From positions 47,730 through 54,164 of the forward strand of contig KL569434.1 of assembly GCA_000715685.1 (NCBI GenBank): a DNA stretch of 6,435 bases, in the 5' to 3' direction. Of this stretch, positions 1 to 5,507 are shown piece after piece. Numbering within the stretch: the first letter of the stretch is position 1; each line of letters opens with the position of its first letter. A program made the position numbers and the translations under genes. Under the pieces are notes generated by a model, which was given only the letters and a program-made list of their open reading frames with translations, did no database searches and had not been told where the DNA came from. This DNA comes from Streptomyces lilacinus. GTDB taxonomy: Bacteria; Actinomycetota; Actinomycetes; Streptomycetales; Streptomycetaceae.

Positions 1-590
1 GTGGCGGCTGGGCCGAGGCCGAGCCGCCGTGCGACAACGCCGCGTACGCCGAGCTGCCCGTACGCCCGTACGACCTGCTGACGCTCGCGGTGTGTCGCGC
101 GCTGCCCCCGCTGTGGTCCCTGCTGGGGCTGCGGAACGCCGCCGGCATGCTGCGGCACTACCTGCGCGGCACCGGCACCCCGCGCCGGGTCGACGCCGGG
201 GCGCTGCTGGCGCTGCCCGTGGTGCGGGCCGTGGTCGACGCCCAGCTCGAGCGGTGGCGCGCCGAGGCGCTCGAGCGCTGGCGGACGGGTCCGCGCGCCC
301 CCGCCGCGTACCCCGCCGACAGCGGCTGGCGCGATGTGCTGATCACCCGTGACGTCAGCCCGGACTGGTGGCTGGCCCTGCGGGGCGTGGAGGTCCGGCT
401 GACGGGCACGGTCCGGGTCGACGCCGCGGGCGAGGCCGTCGTCGACTACCGCTGCGCGGTGCACAAGGCGTACAACTTCGACCGCGGCGGCTCGGAGCTG
501 GGCGTGCCGTTCACCCCGCTGGCCCGGCTGCACGAGACGGGGCTGGCGAGGGAGTTCGCGGTCACGGGGGAGGCCTTCGGCCACGCGTGA
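1..590 (+). CDS. C-terminal part of an unrecognised protein (5' end outside window)
   Basis: The frame is open from base 3 to a TGA at 588-590, giving about 195 visible residues, so the true start lies left of the window. The GTG at 90 is probably only an internal valine, because the frame continues upstream with normal codon use (for example WAEAEPPCDNAAYAELP). I see no membrane segment or signal peptide in the visible part. The first half looks helical and rich in Leu, Arg and Ala. The second half has aromatic and beta-like stretches: DVSPDWWLALRGVEVRLTG, then VDYRCAVHKAYNFDRGG, then LHETGLAREFAVTGEA near the end. I do not recognise a named family. The YNFD/GLAREF ending resembles, from memory only, the C-termini of some secreted effector or polymorphic-toxin proteins. 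It converges on sodF and probably shares the hairpin 25 bp downstream. Confidence 0.85.
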   Translation, partial: GGWAEAEPPCDNAAYAELPVRPYDLLTLAVCRALPPLWSLLGLRNAAGMLRHYLRGTGTPRRVDAGALLALPVVRAVVDAQLERWRAEALERWRTGPRAPAAYPADSGWRDVLITRDVSPDWWLALRGVEVRLTGTVRVDAAGEAVVDYRCAVHKAYNFDRGGSELGVPFTPLARLHETGLAREFAVTGEAFGHA

Positions 591-615
591 GCCCGCGTGC
601 GTCCACAATGGGCGC

Positions 616-650
616 GAGGCCCCCGCGCGATCCGACCGCGCGGGGGCCTC
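616..650. terminator. Bidirectional hairpin terminator between the partial CDS and sodF
   Basis: There is a perfect 14-bp inverted repeat: arms 616-629 (gaggcccccgcgcg) and 637-650, with a 7-base loop at 630-636. It sits 25 bp after the + strand stop at 590 and 69 bp after the - strand sodF stop, so it can end both convergent transcripts. No clear T-tract follows on either strand, which is common for Streptomyces hairpin terminators. Confidence 0.8.
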
Positions 651-706
651 CGCCGTGCCTGCCGCGTGAAGGGTGAGAAGACGATCACGAGCAGGCGGTA
701 CGGGGG
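616..706 (-). ncRNA. Candidate s-SodF small RNA in the sodF 3' UTR
   Basis: In S. coelicolor a stable RNA of about 90 nt (s-SodF) is processed from the 3' UTR of sodF mRNA and pairs with the 5' end of sodN mRNA, so that Nur represses sodF and indirectly allows sodN expression. Here the stretch from the sodF stop (720) to the far end of the terminator hairpin (616) is 104 nt, which leaves room for such an RNA with the hairpin as its 3' end. The - strand contains a pyrimidine-rich segment, gtcttctcacccttcacg (complement of 665-682), whose partner would include a ribosome-binding-like AAGGG. The 5' processing site cannot be read from sequence, so the right boundary is approximate. Homology to s-SodF is inferred from position and length, not from an alignment. 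Confidence 0.5.
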
Positions 707-719
707 GTGGCGACCCGGA

Positions 720-1361
720 TCAGGGGGCCAGCAGGATGCTGTTGCCCTTCGCCTTGGCGGCGGCGTAGCGGGCGGCGACGTCCTGCCAGTTGACGACCTT
801 CCACATGGCCTCGATGAAGTCCACCTTCTGGTTCTTGTACTGCAGGTAGAAGGCGTGCTCCCAGGCGTCGAAGACCAGGATCGGGACCGAGCCCTGGCCC
901 ACGTTGCCCTGGTGGTCGTAGACCTGCTCGACGATCAGGCGGCCGCTGACCGGCTCGTACGCCAGCACGCCCCAGCCGGAGCCCTGCGTGGTGGCGGAGG
1001 CCTTGGACAGCTGGGCCTTGAACTTCGCGAAGGACCCGAAGGACTCGGCGATCGCGTCGGCGAGCTCGCCCACGCCGTCCGTCTCCAGCGGCTCGCCGCC
1101 GCCGTCGCCGGTCATGTTGTGCCAGTAGATGCTGTGCAGGATGTGGCCGGAGAGGTGGAAGGCGAGGTTCTTCTCCAGGCCGTTGACCGCGCCCCACTGG
1201 TCCTTGTCACGGGCCTCGGCGAGCTGCTCGAGGGTGTCGTTCGCGCCCTTGACGTACGCCGCGTGGTGCTTGTCGTGGTGCAGCTCGATGATCTCGGGGC
1301 TGATGACCGGGGCCAGCGCCGAGTAGTCATAGGGAAGTTCAGGAAGTGTGTAGATGGCCAT
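720..1361 (-). CDS. sodF: Iron-type superoxide dismutase (SodF)
   Basis: This encodes a 213-residue cytoplasmic Fe/Mn-family superoxide dismutase, which converts two superoxide ions to oxygen and hydrogen peroxide. The N-terminus [16 protein letters not shown] is typical. Likely metal ligands are His28 (LHHDKHH), His76 (GHILHSIYW), Asp165 and His169 ([13 protein letters not shown]). Tyr36 and His32 match the conserved second-shell residues. His150 in VYDHQ sits where many family members carry the outer-sphere Gln, as in the mycobacterial iron enzyme. There is no signal peptide and the length is normal. The ATG at 1361 is preceded by GGAGGG (1368-1373) at 6-base spacing. The upstream Nur-type box predicts repression by nickel, as known for Streptomyces sodF. 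It is a single-gene unit bounded by hairpins at 616-650 and 1464-1504. Streptomyces may carry a second copy (sodF2), so which copy this is remains uncertain. Metal identity (Fe or Fe/Zn) is inferred from the family. Confidence 0.97.
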   Translation of the reverse strand: MAIYTLPELPYDYSALAPVISPEIIELHHDKHHAAYVKGANDTLEQLAEARDKDQWGAVNGLEKNLAFHLSGHILHSIYWHNMTGDGGGEPLETDGVGELADAIAESFGSFAKFKAQLSKASATTQGSGWGVLAYEPVSGRLIVEQVYDHQGNVGQGSVPILVFDAWEHAFYLQYKNQKVDFIEAMWKVVNWQDVAARYAAAKAKGNSILLAP

Positions 1362-1367
1362 GCCGAG

Positions 1368-1373
1368 CCCTCC
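1368..1373 (-). promoter_or_regulatory. sodF ribosome binding site
   Basis: GGAGGG on the - strand lies 6 bases before the ATG at 1361 and fixes the sodF start. Confidence 0.85.
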
Positions 1374-1382
1374 GACTGCTTA

Positions 1383-1399
1383 TTGCAATTAGCTTGCAG
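1383..1399 (-). promoter_or_regulatory. Nur box (nickel-responsive Fur-family operator) of sodF
   Basis: In the gene's direction the sequence is CTGCAA-GCTAA-TTGCAA, an inverted/direct hexamer pair with a 5-base spacer. It matches the reported Streptomyces Nur-binding pattern tTGCaa-N5-ttGCAA at all but one position. It ends 21 bp before the sodF start codon, where bound nickel-Nur would overlap the start of transcription. The match is seen directly; that Nur binds here is inferred from the known S. coelicolor case. Confidence 0.85.
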
Positions 1400-1403
1400 C
1401 TAG

Positions 1404-1432
1404 ACGCTATCAGCAGAAGCGATCAATGATCA
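1404..1432 (-). promoter_or_regulatory. Candidate sodF promoter
   Basis: On the - strand a TAGCGT hexamer (1404-1409, fitting TANNNT) is preceded after 17 bases by TGATCA (1427-1432). A start a few bases downstream of the -10 would put transcription initiation at the edge of the Nur box, consistent with repression. An overlapping TTGATC (1421-1426) is an alternative -35. Neither hexamer is a strong match, so the assignment is tentative. Confidence 0.35.
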
Positions 1433-1463
1433 GTACGGGAGGGGTGACTTCGGTCGAAAGACG

Positions 1464-1504
1464 GAGGCGGGGTAGGTCCTGAAGATCAGGACCTACCCCG
1501 CCTC
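1464..1504 (-). terminator. Strong hairpin terminator of the downstream permease gene
   Basis: There is a perfect 19-bp inverted repeat (arms 1464-1482 and 1486-1504) with a 3-base loop. It lies 44 bp after the permease stop at 1549 and upstream of the sodF promoter region. It therefore probably ends permease transcription and insulates nickel-controlled sodF from readthrough. There is no T-tract beyond a short TCTTT on the - strand. Confidence 0.85.
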
Positions 1505-1523
1505 GTCCGACTGGAGGGGGTTG

Positions 1524-1553
1524 CCGGTGCGTCAGCCCGGCCGGTGCGTCAGC
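1524..1553. repeat. Short 13-bp direct repeat across the permease stop codon
   Basis: The 13-mer ccggtgcgtcagc occurs at 1524-1536 and again at 1541-1553, with a period of 17 bp. The right copy contains the TGA stop (1549-1551, - strand) of the permease gene. It looks like a small local tandem duplication with no evident function. Confidence 0.7.
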
Positions 1554-2970
1554 TCCCCGCCGTCACCGACCGCGCCGCCACGGCCCGCTGGCGCAGGTAG
1601 CCGACGAGCGCGAGGACGACGGTGAGGCCGCCGGTGAAGTACAGCTGGATCCGCGTCTCCTCCTCGCGGAGCATCAGCGCCAGCACGCCGACGATGCCGG
1701 CCAGCGCCGCCCACGTCAGGTACGGGTAGAGCCACATCTTCACGAGCAGCTGGTCCTGCGGGGTGCGCCGACGGCCGCGCAGCTGGGAGACGGCGATGAA
1801 GCCCCAGACCACCAGGGTGGCCGCGCCGACCATGTTGAGCAGCCACTTGAAGATGGTGTTCGGCCACCAGTAGCTGAGCAGCACGGCGACGTAGCCGAAG
1901 GTCGCCGAGGCGATCACCGCGTAGCGCGGCACGCCGCCGCTGACCCGGCCGAGGAGCTTGGGGCCCTGGTTGCGGGCCACGAGGGAGTAGGCGATGCGCG
2001 AGCAGCCGTAGATGTTGGCGTTCATCGCCGACAGCAGGGCGACCAGCACGACCACGTTCATGATCTGCCCGGCGCCCGGGATGTCCAGGTGGTTGAGGAC
2101 GGCGACGTAGGGGCCCTTGGTCTTGACCGAGGGGTCGTCCCACGGGATCAGGGTGACGACGACCAGCAGCGAGCCGACGTAGAAGAGGGCGATGCGCCAC
2201 ATCGCGGTGCGCACGGCGCTCGCGACGCCCTTGCGCGGGTGCTCGGACTCGGCGGCCGCGATGGTCACCGTCTCCAGGCCGCCGTAGGCGAAGACGGAGG
2301 CGAGCAGGCCCACGACCAGGCCGTTGCCGCCCATGGGGAAGAAGCCGCCGTTGCCGGTGAGGTTGTCCGTGCCGGGCGACGCGGTGCCGGGCAGCAGGCC
2401 CAGGACGGCGAGGACGCCCAGGACGAGGAAGGCGGCGATCGCCGTGACCTTCAGGGTGGCGAACCAGAACTCGAACTCGCCGAAGTTGCCCACCGCCGCG
2501 AGGTTCGTGCCGGTGAACAGGACCATGAACAGCGCGACCCACATCCACGAGCTGGTCCCGGGGAACCAGCTCGTCATGATCGCCGCAGCGCCGATGCCCT
2601 CGGCGGCCACCGCCACGCACAGCAGGGTCCAGAACACCCAGCCCGCGGTGAAGCCGGCCCAGGGGCCGATCATCCGCTCGGCGTGCACGGAGAAGCTGCC
2701 GGAGGCGGGGTTGGCCGCCGACATCTCACCGAGCATGCGCATCACGAGCATCACGAGGATGCCGGATGCCGCATAGGCCAGCACGATCGAGGGGCCGGCC
2801 GCGGCGATGCCCGCACCGGACCCGACGAAGAGCCCGGCGCCGATGACGCCGCCGAGCGCGATCATCGACAGATGGCGCTGCTTGAGGCCGTGCGACAGCG
2901 ATGGTCCCGCCTGGGTGTCCGGGGTCGTGTCGGGGGCCCCGCACTCCGGCGGGGAGGGTATACCAGTCAT
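1549..2970 (-). CDS. GabP-like amino acid permease (downstream copy of a tandem pair)
   Basis: This encodes a 473-residue polytopic inner-membrane transporter of the amino acid-polyamine-organocation superfamily, AAT family, which imports amino acids or GABA with protons. About 12 hydrophobic segments are visible. Family hallmarks are the N-terminal GLKQRHLSMIALGG before helix 1, GAGLFVGSGAG in helix 1 (substrate carboxylate site), RMLGEM near residue 80, and GNFGEFEFWFATLKV around 161-175. Others are GLETVTIAAAESEHP (231-245), MNANIYGCSR (316-325) and WLYPYLTW (413-420). The closest familiar protein is E. coli GabP, but the substrate cannot be fixed from sequence. I chose the ATG at 2970. 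An in-frame GTG at 3051 would add 27 codons of which only 16 end in G or C, unlike the rest of the gene. The Shine-Dalgarno is weak (GGGG at 2982-2985). It lies 149 bp downstream of its paralogue on the same strand, with no clear terminator between them. Confidence 0.95.
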   Translation of the reverse strand: MTGIPSPPECGAPDTTPDTQAGPSLSHGLKQRHLSMIALGGVIGAGLFVGSGAGIAAAGPSIVLAYAASGILVMLVMRMLGEMSAANPASGSFSVHAERMIGPWAGFTAGWVFWTLLCVAVAAEGIGAAAIMTSWFPGTSSWMWVALFMVLFTGTNLAAVGNFGEFEFWFATLKVTAIAAFLVLGVLAVLGLLPGTASPGTDNLTGNGGFFPMGGNGLVVGLLASVFAYGGLETVTIAAAESEHPRKGVASAVRTAMWRIALFYVGSLLVVVTLIPWDDPSVKTKGPYVAVLNHLDIPGAGQIMNVVVLVALLSAMNANIYGCSRIAYSLVARNQGPKLLGRVSGGVPRYAVIASATFGYVAVLLSYWWPNTIFKWLLNMVGAATLVVWGFIAVSQLRGRRRTPQDQLLVKMWLYPYLTWAALAGIVGVLALMLREEETRIQLYFTGGLTVVLALVGYLRQRAVAARSVTAGS

Positions 2971-2990
2971 GATCGTAAAAGCCCCGTTGG

Positions 2991-3053
2991 GTGTGAGCGG
3001 AAAAGTTGCCTCAGTGTGGAGGGCAGTTTGGCTGAGGACAACACCCCTCACAC
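2991..3053 (-). promoter_or_regulatory. Nested hairpin in the leader of the downstream permease gene
   Basis: In the - strand transcript an outer 7-bp stem pairs GUGUGAG (3047-3053) with CUCACAC (2991-2997). Inside it a 10-bp stem pairs GUUG-U-CCUCAG (3032-3042, one bulged U at 3038) with CUGAGGCAAC (3005-3014). The apical loop has 17 bases. The element ends 20 bp before the ATG at 2970, directly before the weak Shine-Dalgarno. GCCCU in the loop (3020-3024) could pair with GGGGC (2981-2985), forming a pseudoknot over the ribosome site. Stems were found by eye. It may be a cis-acting RNA, a DNA operator pair, or chance. Confidence 0.4.
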
Positions 3054-3054
3054 A

Positions 3055-3075
3055 TCTGTCCGATATTCAGACAGA
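3055..3075. promoter_or_regulatory. 21-bp palindrome, candidate operator
   Basis: The arms TCTGTC (3055-3060) and GACAGA (3070-3075) flank a 9-base AT-rich centre (cgatattca). It lies between the tandem permeases, just upstream of the leader hairpin, where a promoter for the downstream gene would be expected. The spacing suits a dimeric helix-turn-helix repressor. I cannot name the regulator. Confidence 0.4.
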
Positions 3076-3119
3076 CACGTGACCTTCCGCGCCTGACATT
3101 TCGGCAGAAACGAAAATCC

Positions 3120-4526
3120 TCAGCCGTTCCGCGCCTCGGACCGGCGCAGACGCAGCTCCCGCAGCCAGGCCACGGCGACCACGGCGGCTGTCGCCCCGGC
3201 CGACCACAGCAGCTGCGGCCGGGCCTCGTCGTCGCTCAGCATCAGCGCCAGGATCCCGGCCATGCCGGCCAGCGCCGCCCAGGTCAGATACGGGAAGCAC
3301 CACATGCGCAGGGTGAGCCGCTCGGGCATCTCGCGCTCGATCCGCCGCCGCAGCCGCAGCTCGGAAACCGCGATCAGGCCCCAGACGAAGAGCAGCACCG
3401 AGCCGACGGCGTTGAGGAGATAGCGGAAGATGGAATCCGGCCACTCCAGGTTGAGTATCACCGAGGCGAAGCCGAAGGCGACCGAGGCCAGCACCGCCCG
3501 CCACGGCACGCCGCCCCGCGAGATGCGCAGCAGCGAGCGCGGCGCCTCGCCGCGCTCGGCGAGGGAGAAGACCATCCGCGACGAGCCGTAGAGGTTGGCG
3601 TTCAGCGCGGACAGTAGGGCCACGAAGACCACGATGTTCATGATCTGCCCGGCGGCCGGCACGCCGACGCGGTCCAGCACGGCCACGTACGGGCTCTGGC
3701 CCGGCGTGAGCGACGACCAGGGCAGAAGGGTGACGATGACGAGCATCGAGCCCACGTAGAAGAAGAGGATCCGCCACATCGCGCTGCGCACCGCCCGGCC
3801 GACCGCGCGCGCCGGGTCGTCGGACTCGGCGGCGGCGATCGTGAGGACCTCCAGGCCGCCGAAGGCGAAGACGACCGTAAGCACGCCGGAGATCACCCCG
3901 CTCCAGCCGTTGGGCAGGAAGCCGCCCTGACCGGTGAGGTTCGCCATACCCACGGGCTCGGTGTCCGGCAGCACGCCGAAGATCGCAAGAAGGCCCAGGG
4001 CGAGGAAGAGCACGATCGCGCCGACCTTGAGCGCCGCGAACCAGAACTCGAACTCGCCGAAGTTCTTCACGGCCGCGAGGTTGGCAGCCGTGAAGACCAC
4101 CATGAACATCAGCACCCAGGCCCACTGCGGCACGGCCGGCAGCCAGCCGTGCGCGATCTGCGCGGCGGCCGTCGCCTCCACGGCGAGCACGACCACCAGC
4201 AGGAACCAGTAGAGCCAGCCCACCGAGAAACCGGCCCAGCGGCCCAGCGCCCGCTCCGCGTGCACCGAGAAGGCGCCGGACGCGGGCATGGCCGCCGACA
4301 GCTCCCCGAGCATCCGCATGACCAGCATCGCGAGGGTGCCGGCCAGCAGATACGAAATGATGATGCCCGGGCCCGCGACCGCGATCCCGGCGCCCGAACC
4401 GACGAAGAGGCCGGCGCCGATGACGCCGCCGAGGCCGAGCATCGTCAGGTGCCGCTGCTTGAGACCCGCGGCAAGCGGTTCCCTCTCGCCGACGAGGGAC
4501 TCGGCGGCAGGCGGTGCGTCGTGCAT
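3120..4526 (-). CDS. GabP-like amino acid permease (upstream copy of a tandem pair)
   Basis: This encodes a 468-residue membrane transporter of the same AAT family as its neighbour. By eye well over half of the residues are identical through the first 170 positions, and every family block is kept. These are GLKQRHLTM (21-29), GAGLFVGSGAG in helix 1, RMLGEL (71-76), VKNFGEFEFWFAALKV (153-168), LEVLTIAAAESDDP (225-238), LNANLYGSSR (308-317) and FPYLTW (411-416). It most likely imports amino acids or GABA by proton symport. The substrate is not determined; changes around helices 3-4 (residues about 105-140) suggest it differs from that of the paralogue. The ATG at 4526 is preferred over an in-frame TTG 14 codons earlier. 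No strong Shine-Dalgarno is present (GAAAG about 10 bases upstream). It is transcribed divergently from bioY and may read through into the second permease gene. Confidence 0.95.
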   Translation of the reverse strand: MHDAPPAAESLVGEREPLAAGLKQRHLTMLGLGGVIGAGLFVGSGAGIAVAGPGIIISYLLAGTLAMLVMRMLGELSAAMPASGAFSVHAERALGRWAGFSVGWLYWFLLVVVLAVEATAAAQIAHGWLPAVPQWAWVLMFMVVFTAANLAAVKNFGEFEFWFAALKVGAIVLFLALGLLAIFGVLPDTEPVGMANLTGQGGFLPNGWSGVISGVLTVVFAFGGLEVLTIAAAESDDPARAVGRAVRSAMWRILFFYVGSMLVIVTLLPWSSLTPGQSPYVAVLDRVGVPAAGQIMNIVVFVALLSALNANLYGSSRMVFSLAERGEAPRSLLRISRGGVPWRAVLASVAFGFASVILNLEWPDSIFRYLLNAVGSVLLFVWGLIAVSELRLRRRIEREMPERLTLRMWCFPYLTWAALAGMAGILALMLSDDEARPQLLWSAGATAAVVAVAWLRELRLRRSEARNG

Positions 4527-4597
4527 GGAGCTCGTTCTTTCGATCTGTGCGCAGGTGCAAGGGCGCAAACGCGCGCAACGCGTAGGGACCAGACTCT

Positions 4598-4616
4598 CCC
4601 GGGCGGGCGTCCCGGG
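4598..4616. repeat. Small inverted repeat in the divergent intergenic region
   Basis: CCCGGG at 4598-4603 is repeated at 4611-4616 with a 7-base spacer. It could form a 6-bp hairpin in the permease leader or be part of a binding site. It could also be chance in such GC-rich DNA. Confidence 0.3.
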
Positions 4617-4635
4617 CCAAGCCTCGCCCGTCTCT

Positions 4636-4651
4636 CGTGACGAGCATCACG
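4636..4651. promoter_or_regulatory. CRP/FNR-like palindrome between permease and bioY
   Basis: CGTGA-CGAGCA-TCACG is a perfect 5-bp-arm palindrome with a 6-base spacer, the geometry of CRP/FNR-family sites (TGTGA-N6-TCACA in E. coli). It lies 110 bp upstream of the permease start at 4526 and 148 bp upstream of bioY. Streptomyces has a CRP protein with a related GTG/CAC half-site preference. Binding here is inference only. Confidence 0.35.
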
Positions 4652-4757
4652 TTTTGGGGCGCAACCCCCTCCAACGGCGCACACGCGATCGGAACCCGCC
4701 AAGACCGGCCCTCCGCGTTTGTCACTGCTGCCCCGTGCCCAGGGCGTGACGCTGGGC

Positions 4758-4763
4758 TAACGT
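4758..4763 (+). promoter_or_regulatory. Candidate -10 element of bioY
   Basis: TAACGT fits the TANNNT pattern of the vegetative sigma factor and lies 36 bp before the bioY ATG. No good -35 hexamer is found 16-18 bases upstream, so the call is weak. Confidence 0.25.
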
Positions 4764-4790
4764 CGGCGTGTCCCTGATCCCTCACCCCGC

Positions 4791-4794
4791 GGAG
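4791..4794 (+). promoter_or_regulatory. bioY ribosome binding site
   Basis: GGAG lies 5 bases before the ATG at 4800 and supports that start. Confidence 0.7.
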
Positions 4795-4799
4795 TACCG

Positions 4800-5399
4800 A
4801 TGGCCACCGCCGCCCCCCTCACCCGGACCGGTACGGTCCTCGCCGATCTGCTCCCCGCGACCTCCGCCGGCCGCGCCCGCGTCCGCGACGCCGCCCTGGT
4901 CCTCGGCGGCGCGGCCCTGACCGGCCTCACCGCGCAGATCGCCGTGCCCGTGCCCGGCTCGCCGGTCCCCGTCAGCGGCCAGACCTTCGCCGCGCTGCTC
5001 GTCGGCACCGCCCTCGGCGCCCGCCGCGGCTTCCTCTCCCTCGCGCTGTACGCCGTGGCCGGCATGGCCGGCATGCCGTGGTTCGCCGAGGCCAAGTCCG
5101 GCGCCGCCTTCCCGTCCTTCGGCTACGTGCTGGGCATGCTGCTCGCCGCGACCGTGGTCGGCGCCCTCGCCCGCCGCGGCGCCGACCGCTCGGTCCTGCG
5201 CACCGCGGGCGCCATGGCGCTGGGCTCCGCGATCATCTACGCGGTCGGCGTGCCCTACCTGGCGCTGGCCACCCACATGCCGCTGAGCCAGGCGGTGGCG
5301 GTGGGCCTGACGCCGTTCCTGATCGGCGACGCCCTCAAGGCCGCGCTGGCCATGGGCGCGCTGCCGACCGCCTGGAAGCTGCTGGGCCGCCGCGGCTGA
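4800..5399 (+). CDS. bioY: BioY, biotin-binding S component of an ECF transporter
   Basis: This encodes a 199-residue integral membrane protein of the BioY family, which captures biotin at the membrane and passes it into the cell, usually with the energising ATPase and EcfT-type subunits. About six hydrophobic segments begin near residue 31, after a polar N-terminal tail. Family blocks are PVPVSGQTFAALLVGTALGARRG (55-77, reading through the conserved Q-T-x-x-x-L-L pattern), YAVAGMAGMPWF (84-95), PSFGYVLGM (105-113) and TPFLIGDALKAAL (171-183). Length is normal for the family. The ATG has a GGAG site. No bioM/bioN-like ATPase or T component lies beside it, and a terminator follows at once, so it is a solitary BioY. 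It may use a shared energising module elsewhere or act alone, as reported for some BioY proteins. I see no clear BioQ- or BirA-type operator upstream. Confidence 0.93.
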   Translation: MATAAPLTRTGTVLADLLPATSAGRARVRDAALVLGGAALTGLTAQIAVPVPGSPVPVSGQTFAALLVGTALGARRGFLSLALYAVAGMAGMPWFAEAKSGAAFPSFGYVLGMLLAATVVGALARRGADRSVLRTAGAMALGSAIIYAVGVPYLALATHMPLSQAVAVGLTPFLIGDALKAALAMGALPTAWKLLGRRG

Positions 5400-5436
5400 G
5401 GCCGCCGGGCCGCCGTGGGGCGGTTCGCACGCGACG

Positions 5437-5488
5437 GGCCGGGCCCGCACCCACCACGCCGGGTGCGGGTCCGGCCTTTTGCGTTTTT
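5437..5488 (+). terminator. Intrinsic terminator of bioY, shared with the convergent surface protein gene
   Basis: The arms 5437-5452 and 5461-5476 form a 16-bp stem with one G-U pair and an 8-base loop. They are followed on the + strand by TTTT-GCG-TTTTT (5477-5488), a textbook intrinsic terminator 37 bp after the bioY stop. Read on the - strand, the same hairpin begins 31 bp after the surface-protein stop at 5508 but lacks a T-tract. Confidence 0.93.
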
Positions 5489-5507
5489 CGCCTTTCGTCG
5501 GGATCGG

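Noticed and set aside
597..1403. 268-codon open frame on the + strand opposite sodF
   Set aside because: It is an antisense shadow of sodF. It also runs through the terminator hairpin, which argues against coding.
2089..3096. 335-codon open frame on the + strand opposite the downstream permease
   Set aside because: Its composition (Gly, Asp, His, Arg) is that of an antisense shadow, it has no recognisable domain, and the opposite strand encodes a well-supported permease.
4526..4568. TTG start 14 codons upstream for the upstream permease
   Set aside because: TTG starts are rare, the extension has no family similarity, and alignment with the paralogue favours the ATG at 4526.
4556..4580. Repeated gcaa words upstream of the permease, resembling half of a Nur or other operator
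   Set aside because: The spacing is irregular and there is no dyad symmetry like that of the sodF box, so I do not call a site.
4719..4724. TTGTCA as a -35 for bioY
   Set aside because: No acceptable -10 lies 16-18 bases downstream, and the TAACGT hexamer is 33 bases away.
3067..4785. 572-codon open frame on the - strand overlapping the upstream permease
   Set aside because: It is an Arg/Gly/Ala-rich out-of-frame shadow of the permease gene, common in high-GC DNA. It shows no protein family signature, while the other frame has clear transporter motifs.
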